Source: Pempheris klunzingeri
Taxonomy: Eukaryota; Chordata; Actinopteri; Acropomatiformes; Pempheridae
Assembly: GCF_042242105.1 (NCBI RefSeq)
Contig: NC_092021.1
Span: forward strand, 8,646,855-8,710,854
DNA length: 64,000 nt
Direction of reading: 5' to 3'
Part shown: positions 49,117-62,334 of the stretch, in pieces
Numbering within the stretch: the stretch's first letter is position 1
How the letters are laid out: the number at the start of each line of letters is the position of its first letter
Made by a program: the position numbers and the translations under genes
Notes under the pieces: model-generated
Databases searched by the model: none
Seen by the model: the letters and a program-made list of their open reading frames with translations, nothing else
What the model was told of the DNA's origin: nothing

Positions 49117-52100
49117 TTACGACACTTGCTCTACAGCAATCGTTGCTGTAGGAATCTGGGTATCTTCTGCTGTCTCAACCTCAACCAGGCTGTTGTGTTT
49201 CTCTTTTTCTTCTTCCTCCTCTTCCTCCTCCTCCTCCTCGCCTATGTCTTCATCATTCTCTGGAACTGCCAGGCCAGCAGAACGATCACCATTCACCTCG
49301 CACTCAATGCTTGATTTCTCTCCATTGACTGCAAGCTCTGCTGTCACGCACTCTGGGGGGGAGGGACTGAGCATCTCTTGAATCTCTTCCACAACATCTT
49401 GTTGGGTATGCACCTCTGCCAAGGGAATCTCTCCATCAAAGCTTTCCAGAGCAGGAATCTCCACATGGGCTTCTTCCTCGTGCGCAGGGACCTCCCCATC
49501 TCTGACCTTCTTGACATTGAAGGTCATGGGAGACACCTTGAAAGAGGAGCTCTTGGCAGTTGGGCTCTTCGGATGGTTAGGGGTGAGACTCTTCTTGATC
49601 TTCTCACGCTTCTCTGGTGGCACGATCTTGGTGGTGATCTGGGTCATCTTCTTCTCGATGCTTTGGCGCGAGAAGGCTTTCTTGAGGCTATCAACCTTCT
49701 TCAGGCTGGAGCGCTTGAATCTATCAGCTCTTCTCTCAAATGTGTGGGAAGAGCCCACAGCCATTAGGTCCTCACCCTCGTGCATCTCGCCCCCCTCCCG
49801 GTGTTCTGCAAGATAATCATCGTCATCTGAGGACAGGCTAATGGTCTGAAGACCCTCGTCTTGGGTACGGCCATCAACAGAGCCGGCAATGGATGGAGTA
49901 GGCTGGGTGGATTCTGCATCATACTGGCTTGGCTGTGGGGTCCTGAGGGAGTCCTTGACCATCACACTGGAGGGGATCTCATTGTCTTCCTATTGGGAAA
50001 CAGAGGGACAGAAACAGGTGGGTTAAAAGGGTGGCCTTTTGGATCAGTTATGAATGAGCATGATTGCTGGAACCGGACGTTACTATGACCAGGAATGACT
50101 TTCATAATATCCTTGCTTGAACTGCTCAGGGTTTAGACTTCAGGCAGCCTTACTAGTTCCAGTGACTACTTGCCATCGCCTGGCGACTGTAAAAGGATGA
50201 TGTGTTTAATACACTCTACACATTACACATGTTGGGTGGGTCTGCCTGCTGAGGACTGAGGAAACCAATCTCTGCATGCCTCCCTAGTCTTCTCCTCAAG
50301 ACTCCATGGAATCCCACGTTTCTCTGCATGAGTCCCACACACTTCTTTTACCATTTTCCCTCTTTTATATCTATCTCTGCTTTTACCCCCCACCAATGAG
50401 TGAGATTGAGACCAGTGAGTTCAAAAGCCGGAGTTTCACTTTGTTTCTTCTCAGTCTCCTCTTGCTCCCTCTTACTTGCTGCCTATCCATCTGTGCACAA
50501 TCACGCAATCACACGCATGCAGGCACTCACATACACATTCAGTGTGCTAGAGTTCCCCCATTGCCCCCATCCTTTCACACTGAGGGACGGAGAGTGGAAG
50601 TGGAGAGTGAAGGTGCAGCCTCAGTGCTTGACATACTCCACTACACCTTTGAAATGTACATAAAGAAACACTCACAGTGACATCAGCTGATCTATCACCA
50701 GTGGATACTTTTTACGTTTGAAGCTCAGGTACAAACACGCCTTTGTATGGACAGTTAACACTAATACATTTAGTCACAGTCATATCCGCTTGACCTTGAA
50801 TAACAGTAGAATAAAAGTATAAGCTCTGTGGCAACAGTGTGGAAAGTAAACTACATGCAGTTACAGATCATTGGAGGAACTCCCCATATTTGAGATGCTT
50901 AACCTCAGGATAGGTCACTATGAAGTACTCGTGGAGGCCTCAGCTACCCATGGTACAAGTTGGTATGACATTCTTTTTACATACTAGCTGTTTCTGTGCA
51001 CCATTGTTGTAAGAATGAGACAACATTAAAGTATGACTGCATTTCAAAGAATGCATGGCAGCTCTCAAGACATTAAAGGTGTGCTTAAAGCAACAGGATG
51101 CCATAAGTTGTTGAGGGAATGTGCAATGCATCTTTCCTGGGGTGTCATTAACACATACTTAAGGACTGGCCCAACCAGATGGTCTAGAAGGGTCCTGCCT
51201 CCTGTTCAGTCTCTGTTCATCACTGATAGTGTGTTTGCTGAAAAGTACAGTGTTATTATACCTGCCATCTGTCACTGCCAACTTTAGCCCATTCAAGTCG
51301 ATTTGACACACTGATATTTATTATATGATTATAATACATAATGTTAATAATAATAATGTTAAATACGGCTAGGAATGTGATTGTGATTGTGATATGTAAA
51401 CTGCACAAAACCATGATGTAAAGTTAAGTACTCCCACAGTGATTAAAGGTCCAATCAATATCAATGAATATTGGTATTATAAAATACATACACATACATA
51501 AGATTTAGCCCATCGCTGGAACATACCAAAGTAAGGGTTACCAAAACCACCTCTACAACCTTTGCATAAACTCTGTCCATCCATGTGTCTTAACCAACTC
51601 GCAGACACCTGATACCTCTTTCCTTGATCTGAAACATGCAGAAATGATTCACTGTTCAGGTGTGTGCCAAGCATGTGTGGTATTTTCCAACACGGATAAA
51701 TCTGTCAGCGTGTTCTTCAAGGTGCAACATCAGTATCAAGAACAGGAACAAGGACAGGGCCACGTTTTCAAGGGTCAAGGGAAAGAGAAAAACCAATGAA
51801 AGTTTTTGAACCTTACAATATGCAGCACATTATTCAGTACATTAGTATATATTAGTGCATCCTACTCTTCGGTTATAGCTGCTCCCCACCGTCATGAGCT
51901 GAGAGAGTTAATGACGAATAGCCCTGCTGGTGTGTCCTTCATTGAGTGCAAAGTGAGTAAAATATTCTTCTATGTACGTATCAACAGCCTCAAGGCATAT
52001 GTCATCATTCCCAAAATACTAGGAGTGATGTCAAAAATGACAAATGTAGCACCCTGGGGGTTAGCTCCGGTTGCCACTACTTGTGGTTTGGTTTAACTGT

Positions 52101-53033
52101 ATTTACTTTCATTACATCTACGACACCCCCCTGTCCTATCTGAATGAGCAGTATCTGGACGCCTCGATGTGCTGTTGGTCTCACACTGCGCCACAAGAAA
52201 ACCATGTGGATCTGAATGTGTTCATCCAGAATCAAATCAGGAAGTATATGGGTGACAGGACTTGTTCTGGTCATTACTGAGAAATACCAAGAAGCTTGCG
52301 TGTAGTGAGATGATATCACTCCAGACTTAATGCTTATCTCCCTTTTTTACATTTCAAGTCAGATATTGCCAAACAATTTTAATCAGCAAGTGTGAAATTA
52401 AGGTTTAAGCACCCACCTAAATCTGGCCAGTCACGATTAGGAAATATTGCCTCTCCTAACCCCCAGTGGAGAATTCCCTGATAATAAACACTAATCTTCC
52501 CTGATTCTTTGGTGGTATTTGGATTTCTAAAGATTCAATCTTGACACCTCTGCTCCAGTCCGGGCATGCCATGGACTCTCTCATTTGGCTCAAACATGTT
52601 TGATATAATCAGCGTAGGTATTGGAGTGTGTGGGAGGCAGCAACTGAAACTCAGACCCTCCAATGAGAATTGAGCTCTCCCACGACATGCTGTGCTAGAC
52701 CTGCTGCAGAGACACAGATTAGAAAGTAATTTTATTCACTGATTCATCTATTAACTATAATCAATGCTTCACCCGTCAATTTGAATTGAGGAGCGCTTCT
52801 ACTAATCACTTATACACCAACAATAGAGTCTCACCACCATTTTTCCCCAGCCTTGACTTGATCCGGCTTTTTCTCTACATCTTTTATTTGGTAAACAGGT
52901 GAAGATGGTGTACATGTGTTTAGCTGCCCAAATGTTCAGTAGCGTGAAATTAGTGTGTCCCCATTAACCATCAACAATCTTGGCAAGCTACAACAAACAA
53001 AATTTTCCTAAATACCATTTGACCCCAGTCGGT

Positions 53034-53073
<40 letters not shown>

Positions 53074-56000
53074 CTTGTGTGTGTGTGTGCTTGTGTGTGT
53101 ATGCCTGTGGACCTCACATTCTGGCACTTATCTCATGGGAATCCCATTAATTAATGTATCCTCTAAGCAAGCACTCATTAGCCACTGGGAGTGTGATATG
53201 TGTATGTATGTGTGTGTTCGAGTGCAGCCATGAAGGATGTCGGCCATTGTTTGAGGGGAAAAAAATAAAACTGCATAAGAGAGCAAGATGAAAGAAAATG
53301 AAAATAAATTTGCAGCAAAACAAAAAAAAAAAACAAAGTTAATTTAGTGTGACAGCAAATTTACTGTGGAGGAAAGGGCAAAAACTTCAAAGATACTTTG
53401 TATGCTTATGTAATGGAGTTCAACATCTCATCTAACAGTTGGCATGGTAGCACTGCCATCTAATTGCAAGTCCTGCAAGGTGTTACAAAGCCAGAGCTTA
53501 TGCAAGTCAGTCTATTCAAACAGAGAGCGATCAGGGCGGGGCAGAATGGAGCTGTGACTGATTGAAAGAGCTCAGATGGGCTCACGTTACTCTGACTGTG
53601 TGTCTCTGTTTATACCAAATGTGTAATGATACCCTGTACTGTTTCTTTTGCATCTGTTCTCTCTCCTTTGTGTGTGTGTGTATGTGTGAGTGTCCATGAG
53701 TGTGTAACAGTGTGATTGTCTGTCGGCGTTTGCAGTGACATACTGCATTATACTTATGCGCTGGTGATATGGTTGAAATCAAAATATACACAAATATTCA
53801 AAACCACAATAGCTTTAACGATTCCAACCTCCCTCTGTCAGTCGATCCACCCCTTTAGCCCTGACTGAAATGCTTTAACAACTACTAGATGGACTGATAG
53901 AATTTTTTTTATATTCATGGTGCCCAGAGGATTGTACTGACATTAATGATCCTCTGACCTTTAATCATCATCAGGTCAACATTTCTTTTTGTCCAGTATT
54001 TTGGTTTATGGCTAAATACCTACTCTTGTTCCCATATCAGGATGTGTATGCCATGTATCAGAAAAGATAAAAATCAGTGTGAGTTGATGAAAAGAACAAT
54101 ATTCCACTCTATTCGCAAATGAAAAACAAAACTTCAATTACTTTTTTGTTACTTTTTAATTACAATTAGCTTTACAACATCTGTAGCATCTACTGATATA
54201 TGTGTGTGCACTGTATGTCCAAACATCAACTACATGACCTCCCTAGATTAGTCACTGGCTCGCTGTATGATAACTTTCATTTCTCCAGGCCAGACTGATT
54301 ACTCTAACATTACACTCCAAGTTCAGGTTCAAAACACACACATATGCACGCAAAGAAAAACACGATACTGTACCCTCTATGGTTTGCTTTGCAGATTTGT
54401 ACATAGTCAGTTATGGGAGTTAATGCGTGCATGTGTGTGTGTGTTACAGCTTGAACAGTTGGGCCCCTCAGACGATAAACGGAGGTTTTCTTAATCCCAA
54501 CAGGCGAGGTTAGGGCAGGTGTGTTGACACAGTGAGTCAGGTGCCTCCGGGGGACTGCGCCAATGAGAGGGTACGCCGTCGCCACCGCACACACAGAAAT
54601 GCATGTATGTACACATTTGCCAAGCAAATTAGCACGACAGGAGGCTCAGTAAAAATAAATAAAACAGTGAGAAAAGAGGTTGCATATATTTCTCTTATTT
54701 CCCTCCTCTTTATTTTCTCTCACACTCTATCCTCTTCACCTGAAATTCAACCTACCTTCATTCAAAATGTCTGAACAGAACACTGCACCCTCGCACACTC
54801 AAACACACACACACACACACACAGTGAACAGCCCGTCAGTTGGCTACCTGAAACTGACGTGATTGCTCAAATTTGCCTCCATCTCCATATGTTTTACATC
54901 CTTCTCATTACAGTGCAGAGAGTTGCTTTACAGTTCACCCCTGCCCTGCCTGTTGCATAACATAAGGCTCCATCCACCCCCGACCCAAATATGCACTAAG
55001 AGCCATCTGTGGACAGAGGAAGGAAGGAGGAAAGGAAGGAAAGGAAATGGAATTCTGCTATTTGTCATGGGACTGGCTAACATGATAAACTCTCTGTGTA
55101 CGGTACACAGTGTTTTGGGAGGCTATACACTGCCTTGCACTGATACATACACATGTTCAAAACATATACGACTAACAGCTGTTAAAATCTAAGCCCAACA
55201 CCAAGTGCGTTCAAATTGTGTAGAAAGTGCCATAAATATCTCGTCAGCCAATTCTGAGTAATGCCTCTCGGCCTAACCCCCATAAAGCTTTGCATAACAA
55301 GTTTGGGCATTCTCTCCCATTCTCACCCCTCCCATATCTGCCTCACCAAGAGAAAAGACGGCATGTTTACTGGTCTTGCAAGCTTGCGTAATCACACAAC
55401 ACAATAACCAATTCAGTCGCGATGTCAAGCTGGTAAAATGAAGATCGTGGCAATCCTGATGACATAACTGATGATGCTGGACGCGTGAAGAAACCTGCTC
55501 ACTCAACCCATAATTTAGAGGAGAGCAGCCTGAGCACTTTGGATGATGATACGTTTCATATCCGGCGACATCTTCATTCCTTGGCTTTTAAGTCAGCTTG
55601 AGAGTTGCCTTTCTTTTTCTTATGGTCCTTGTACATTTATCATTTTACTCATCTTTGGTCTTTTAAACTGCTCTTTGATTTGATTCTGTGATTTTTGCTT
55701 TTCTGATTGTACAGCACTTGGGTCAACTGTTGTTTTTGCATAAATAAATCTGGTTCGGTTTGAATTGGATACATGCTCTCCCATTCTCAGATTTAATTTC
55801 ATACATGGCACGGTGTTCATTATAGTAACCCCATGGTTGACTGGACCATTTCGCTCCCTACAACACTTCTTCTTACATCAACCAGATCACATTCCTAAAC
55901 CCACACTTTCCCTGTGCGTCTTGCAGCGTTCCCTCTGCATAATGAATGAGACAAAATGCCTTCAGCAGTGTTACCACAACATATTCCTGTTTGTTACCAG

Positions 56001-59000
56001 TTTCTATTGCTCCAGTTTTTTACTCAATGGCCATGTTAATCTCCTTTAGCTCTTTTGTTTAAATCTCCCAAGATCCCCCTTCACACACTGCTTTAGCACA
56101 GTCCCATACTGTGCCTATTGGAACCATTGTTTGATAAGGGCCGTGCACAGATACCGTGAGTATTTTTTGATAAAGCTACCACCAATTGTCATGAAGTTTA
56201 TTCCGCATGGAGGTCAAAGGGCACGATTGTCCGCAGAGAGGCCGGGAAGTCATCTTGTTATCTTTGTTGTATTTTCATGTTTCATTTAAGAAATATGAAC
56301 ACTGAACCAACACGGCTATTGTTTTCGCTTTTCCTGCCATGGATGTTGTGGCCTTGGCGAGTGGATTGGTTGGACACTGGGGTTTGAAAAGGAGCAGACA
56401 CGTAGATGGAGCCCTGAAGCCTAATGACAGGATAGCTGGTTTCATTGCGTCTGACCAAAAAAGCCAAAACTCACAGCTTTGCTTCTTTAACCATGTCATA
56501 CCTCTGTCACTTTGATAAGCCACCACCTGCATCTCAACGTCTCACGCTGTGTGAGCGTAAAGGATCAATTTCAAAAGAAAAGAGCGAGCGAGTGAAGTGT
56601 GCTAAACAGCTTAATGTCCTTCAGTGATCATGACTTTCGTCATCATCATTGACTGTTGATTCCCGATTCCTTCCCAGTTGTGATCAACAACTGTCTCAAT
56701 TTAAAATCACAGAGCAAAAGGCATTTCTGACAATCAAGTGAGATCAACAACAAGCCACATTTTGGTCTTTGTCGTCACTCAAAAGCTGACAACCTCAGAA
56801 AAGTCTGGCCTTGTATTGGACCGGAGAATCTGAAGATTTATTCCTAACCTGATATGTTATGATCCACTAAAGTTCCGCACAATACAACATGAATAAATCC
56901 CTGTTACTATTATCTTTGCTGCCATCTTGACTTCAACTTTAATGAAACAATTAGTGTACAGTGTATACAGCTTTGAGTCTAAAATCACAAACACAAAGCT
57001 GTGATGAACCAGATCAAAGCAAAGAGAAAGTTAAATAAATATCTCGCAAAGCTTGCCGTGGTTATAGATTTATGTTAGCTTATGGTTAGATGTAGCAGAG
57101 ATCGCTTAGGAGAGATCAGGAGAGACTTTTCTAGTTAACCCGTGGCATCATACATAAACCATGCTAAGTATGCACTCTTGGCAATTCTGAAGACAAAGAG
57201 GTGCATCATAGGATATGTTGGGAGGCTAAACTCTCATAAAAGCTGCTGCCTTTATTTATTACATTTTTTTTGTATTGTCTAAATTACTTCATAAAAATTG
57301 GAATTTGGGGAGTTCATGGCAAATAAATAAACATAAACATGACATTATTAAAACCTACTGTAACTTGAGTAGTCTAGCTCCACTAGTCGCGGAGGCTCGC
57401 TCAGACTTAACGTAGCATTATCATCCACTTCCTCTGCTGTTAAAGTTGGGATAACTCATCTCTCACAGCAGCAGTCTGCAGTTGGAACTTGTCTGAGACT
57501 CAAACAGTTGAACAGACTTGTTAAACCTGAATGTGACAGCAGACAGAAAACAAGCAGCTAAGGAAATACTTCCCAATCCTTAAGCAGTACTTGAGCAGTA
57601 TAATTATTTATCTAAGCAAATATAGTTTAATCACTCTTCACAAAAACTCACTCTTTGGGTATTCCTATTAGTTGACAAATATAGAGCACATTTGTCACTT
57701 TGTCCTGCCCATAATTTTCCCTCTATATTTATCTCTCATTTGCTCTTCTCCCTTCTTTATTTTCTGCTGTCTGAAAACCCAGAGGATTATATGAGGAATG
57801 AACCCCAAAGGGGAAAAAAGAATGATAACAAAGCGAGGAGCCATGCTGTAAACAAACCTCATTGTTCATTTAGAGAGCATGCCCTAAAGGCTGCACAGTC
57901 TTACATCCACCAGCACTCAAAATCTCACTCATAACTTGAAGCGATGGACAAAAATGTATGAAAGTAACTTCTTGTGTACCGGTACTGGTAACTTTATTAA
58001 TTGTGACATTTCTCACCAATAGCTGAACTGCAATATTCTCTACAAACTCGCACACATGTGGTAAGCCTTTCCAGTGAGCTACCGTGCAAAACATGAATGC
58101 ACTTGTAGTTCATTATATCAAATATACCGGTCTTTTCCCACCATGACATGTCAAAGTGCTTTCCATGAAAAATATAGATATATAGATATCAATCCGACAG
58201 CCGCCAATCTTTCACAACAAGTAATTAAATAGCTGCCAGCTATCTGTCTAAAAGGAGGTGATGGAATCAGCTCGATTGGTTGTCTAAATGGGCATTTACA
58301 CAACTCCGAAGCCTTTACGTCACATTGTTATGTCACATTTTTTGTATTGAGTAAAGATAGAATTAGAAAATGAGACACTGCGCTTCAACAAGAAGCCCAT
58401 TATGGTCAAGAGGTATTGACCATCATGCGACTGAAACCAAAAGCTGGAAATTAGTCTTATCAGTGGTTAATGCTGGCACAGGCTAGTTGTGACAGGACAC
58501 ACAACATGTAACTGACACAACTGTGGAGTTACTGGAATGCGTATTGCTCCTCTTTTTGCGGAAGCTAGCCGCCTCGCCACACCTCCAGCAAAGCTACCAC
58601 GCCTCAAACCTGGTAGTAGTAAATGTAAAGTCAGAAATACATTTGACACTGCGATCACTTACTTTACTGGCTACTAACAAAAACAAATCACATTATGGTA
58701 ACTCCGCCCTATTGGGTATTTACTTTTGCATAATGAATGCAAAAGACTGTCACATGGTATTTCTCTGAGGGCTGCAATTCATTTCTCTATTCATTTAATA
58801 TTGAAGAGTTTCTGTCAGCCAAGGCTGCATAAGTTACAGCAACTTTCAGGCTACTTTCAGTTATCTACCCTATTACTTTAAACATCTCCACGGGCGAACT
58901 GCGTAGGCCCAGCATGTCTGAATGCAGTGAAACATCTAGCACTGCTTTGGGCTATGAGCTGGTGCTACAATTTATCACCTGGTGGAGGGACACGCACAAC

Positions 59001-62000
59001 AAATCTCAGCTGTAGCCTCCAGCCAGCGACCTGCTCCAACCTGTGGAGATGGATGTGATGTGAATAATGGGTAGATTCTGCTCTGAACTCAGTCAATATG
59101 TGCACTAAAATTACACTCAAATATCTAATTGAGCATGTATTGTTTGGGGTGATGATAGTTGATTAGGATGTTCTATATTGAAGTAAGAGACATTCTTCTC
59201 TGTCGCTGTTGCTTCTTAGAGGGTCTCTCTGTTAGTAAAAACTTCAGTGGTGCCACATGTGATTTGTACGCACAAGGGGAGACCCAAATGGATGTGAATG
59301 TAGCTGTGTTATCACTTCTTTAACCGCAGAGTATTGAGCTTTGTGTCACTAGACTAAAAGGTACGAGCCTTGGGCGGGGTGGGGAACAGAATTACCAGTT
59401 TGTCCTCCACCTTAGACTGCAAACCGAGTGTGGAAAAACTTTCCTTCCTGCTTGCTGAAAGCGAAAGATTAAGTCGCAACCTTTGCTCAAGTGTCGATAT
59501 ACAAAAGCGCTAGGGCGACTGGTGGCAAACGCAAACAAAATGACAATGAGTGAAGTTGAGCCAATCACTCAAAACCTTTAAACCTCTGAAGCACCTTCTG
59601 CACTGAACGACGAGTCAGGATGTGGCGATGGGCTGAGACGTTTCACAATGTGGGACATTCACGATCAGTATCAATAGATATATAGCTGAATAAGGAGAAA
59701 CAGAAGAATCGTGTTTTCAAGACCACAGCTCCTACAGTACAAAGTCTATCAACAAAACGCTTGTTACAGTCACTGTGTTTGGCTTGGCTGGGGGCATGTT
59801 TCTCTTTCCTTGCAAAGTGATACGAAAGCTCTTTGACAGTGTGCGAGAGTTCCCTCTGTTATTCACTCGGCGATTAGGGATCCCAGGAACACAGACAAAC
59901 ACCAAACATCCTCTTCCCATCCCGACGCGAGAGCCGCGCAACTCTCGCTGCTAAATATCTGGCAAAACTCTGGAATCGGGTCCCTCGTGCGCAAAGCGAG
60001 AGAACAGATGAAATTCTCACGGCGTCCAAATTCAATTTGCCATCGTGGTTGAGCTGTTTGTTGTGATGAAATTCCACCATGAAATAAACACAGATGGGGA
60101 GATTAAGATCTACTCAGAAATAAACGACCTCTGTTGCAGGAAATGAAATTACAAATATGCCGTATTTCATGTAGCATGCCGCAGTGAAGCAAAGAGGATA
60201 AGTTATAAAATAAGATCTCCAGGGTGACTGCTGATATCTAATCACTCTGGTAATGAGCCTTTGAAATTAATCTGTGACAAATAATAGAAAAAGAAAATAT
60301 CACTGTGTGCAATCCAAAACAAACCATTTTACCTTCCCAAACAGTAATTACCAAAGCAGTTTCTACACTGTACACACTGGAATCTCAGATGGCTGGGAAT
60401 TGTGTATGCCCTGAATGTGTGTGTGTGTGTGTGTAAGACCTAAATAGGGGAGGGCCATGTGGAGACAGGAAAAGCACTGGTGCACAAAAACAAACAAATA
60501 AGGCCTGAGCAGCGGTAATTAAGTCCTCATTAGTCCTTATTATGCACAGGAACGCAGCGGAGCGGCAGACAGCGCTGTCATTTCTGACCAACAGCGGCCA
60601 AAGCCTGGAGCTGGTATACACCCGCGCTCCGTGCAACAGTGGGCGTTTACCCAGAAACCCTCTGTGTTTCCACCTCAGCTGGCACGTACAGGGTGATGAG
60701 TGTTCTGGATCAATTTTGTTGAGCAGGCAGGGGAGGAGGAGGGCGCCCTTAGCAAATAGCTACGGGGCTGGTCTAGGGATGACTTGGCTCCCGGGTGTGC
60801 AGCCAATATGCGTTATAATAGAGTAGTGTGAGGCGCGCAGCATGTGCTTTTGTGTACTTTCAGGAAATCGGGACAGGTGGCTTGACAAGATATCACAAGA
60901 TATCAGAAAAGAAACGTGGGGCACAGCACCAGATGGAGGAAAATCAAGAGAAAGACACAATACTAGAGGGGGAAACAAAAAGAGTTGAGATGAAGCAGAA
61001 AGCGACGGACACAGAAAAAGTTAACACAAGCTCAGGGAGGAGAAGGAACAAGGGCTGCACTTAGCTCTTTTATTCCCTGCTCCCCTCGGGCACGCCAAGT
61101 CTCATTTACCAGCTCTGTAACAGCATACACCTGACCCAACGCATCAGCATAACATCCAATGGGCAAGTTGCACGCACACACATGCTGCACACACACACAC
61201 ACACACACACACCCCGGCCCGACTACACCCATCTACAGATGCAAACGCTCTCAGTTTGACTCTCGGTATTAGAGGAAAGAATCAACTCAGCAGAAGTCTG
61301 ATCACTTTTAAGTGGAGCCTATGAGCACTCATGACAAAGTATAACCCCACAGGCTCTCATAACACTACTACGGGAAAGGTTAAGTACAGTACAAGTAGCT
61401 AAACACATTCACATGAGACATAGAAGGCAGAGAAACAAGAAAAAAAAAAGATATTTGCAGCCAGGAAAACACAACGTGAAAAATGGGGGAAGGATGTGTG
61501 AAATCTGACAATGCACTGAAAGCAAGCAACACCGTCCGCTCTCACTATCTCTAAAGCAACAGGACACTCCACTCCAGCACAAATGCAGTGGGGTTCAATC
61601 AAATCGATCCGCGGCGCCTCGCCCACAGAGCCACCTTTTACACGGTAAGGCCTTGGCACCTGTTGCATTTGAACAACAGGGCCTCAGTACCTGGGAAACC
61701 AGATAACAACAGCGGTTAAGAGCTCTCAGTGGCTCTGGCTGTGTCAACAATGGCCCCCCTTTCGCTGCCTGGGCACACACTTGTACGCACACGCTCAGAC
61801 GCACCCACCCACACACACACACACACACACAAGCATGAAAAACCATGCACTTACTCATGCACAAAAGGACACCATGCTCGGATCATATTTTTCTTAAACG
61901 AGAGAAAATGCATCCAGCAGACACAATATGGGAGTGTTTTCATCTGGTACGGCTGACTCAGTTCATCTGCACATGAAGCGAAAGTCTGCCTTTAACATGC

Positions 62001-62290
62001 TGTGTAAACGGAAGACGCTTCAACTGTTTGAATGTGCTGAGATAAGGGAGACGGGTTATGTAAGGATATCCCTCATGCTTTCACAGGGGAAAAACGGAAT
62101 CACTTTTTTTCAGAGCCCGTGTAGAGTTTTACCCTCACAGGTGCCATGTGGCATTTGAAGTGTTAAATCCATCAAAAAGCCACCTGTCTGTCTGAATTAT
62201 GACTGTGGGGTGTAAACAGATCCAGTCAGAGTCGGTGTCTGAGCCCTCCTCTATTATCCACAACAGCTCCATTCCCAGACACACCCTTCT

Positions 62291-62334
<44 letters not shown>

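Noticed and set aside
52071..52280. Plus-strand ORF with DTPLSYLNEQYLDA
   Set aside because: It looked mildly protein-like, but no family was recognised, there is no upstream start of quality, and stops flank it closely.
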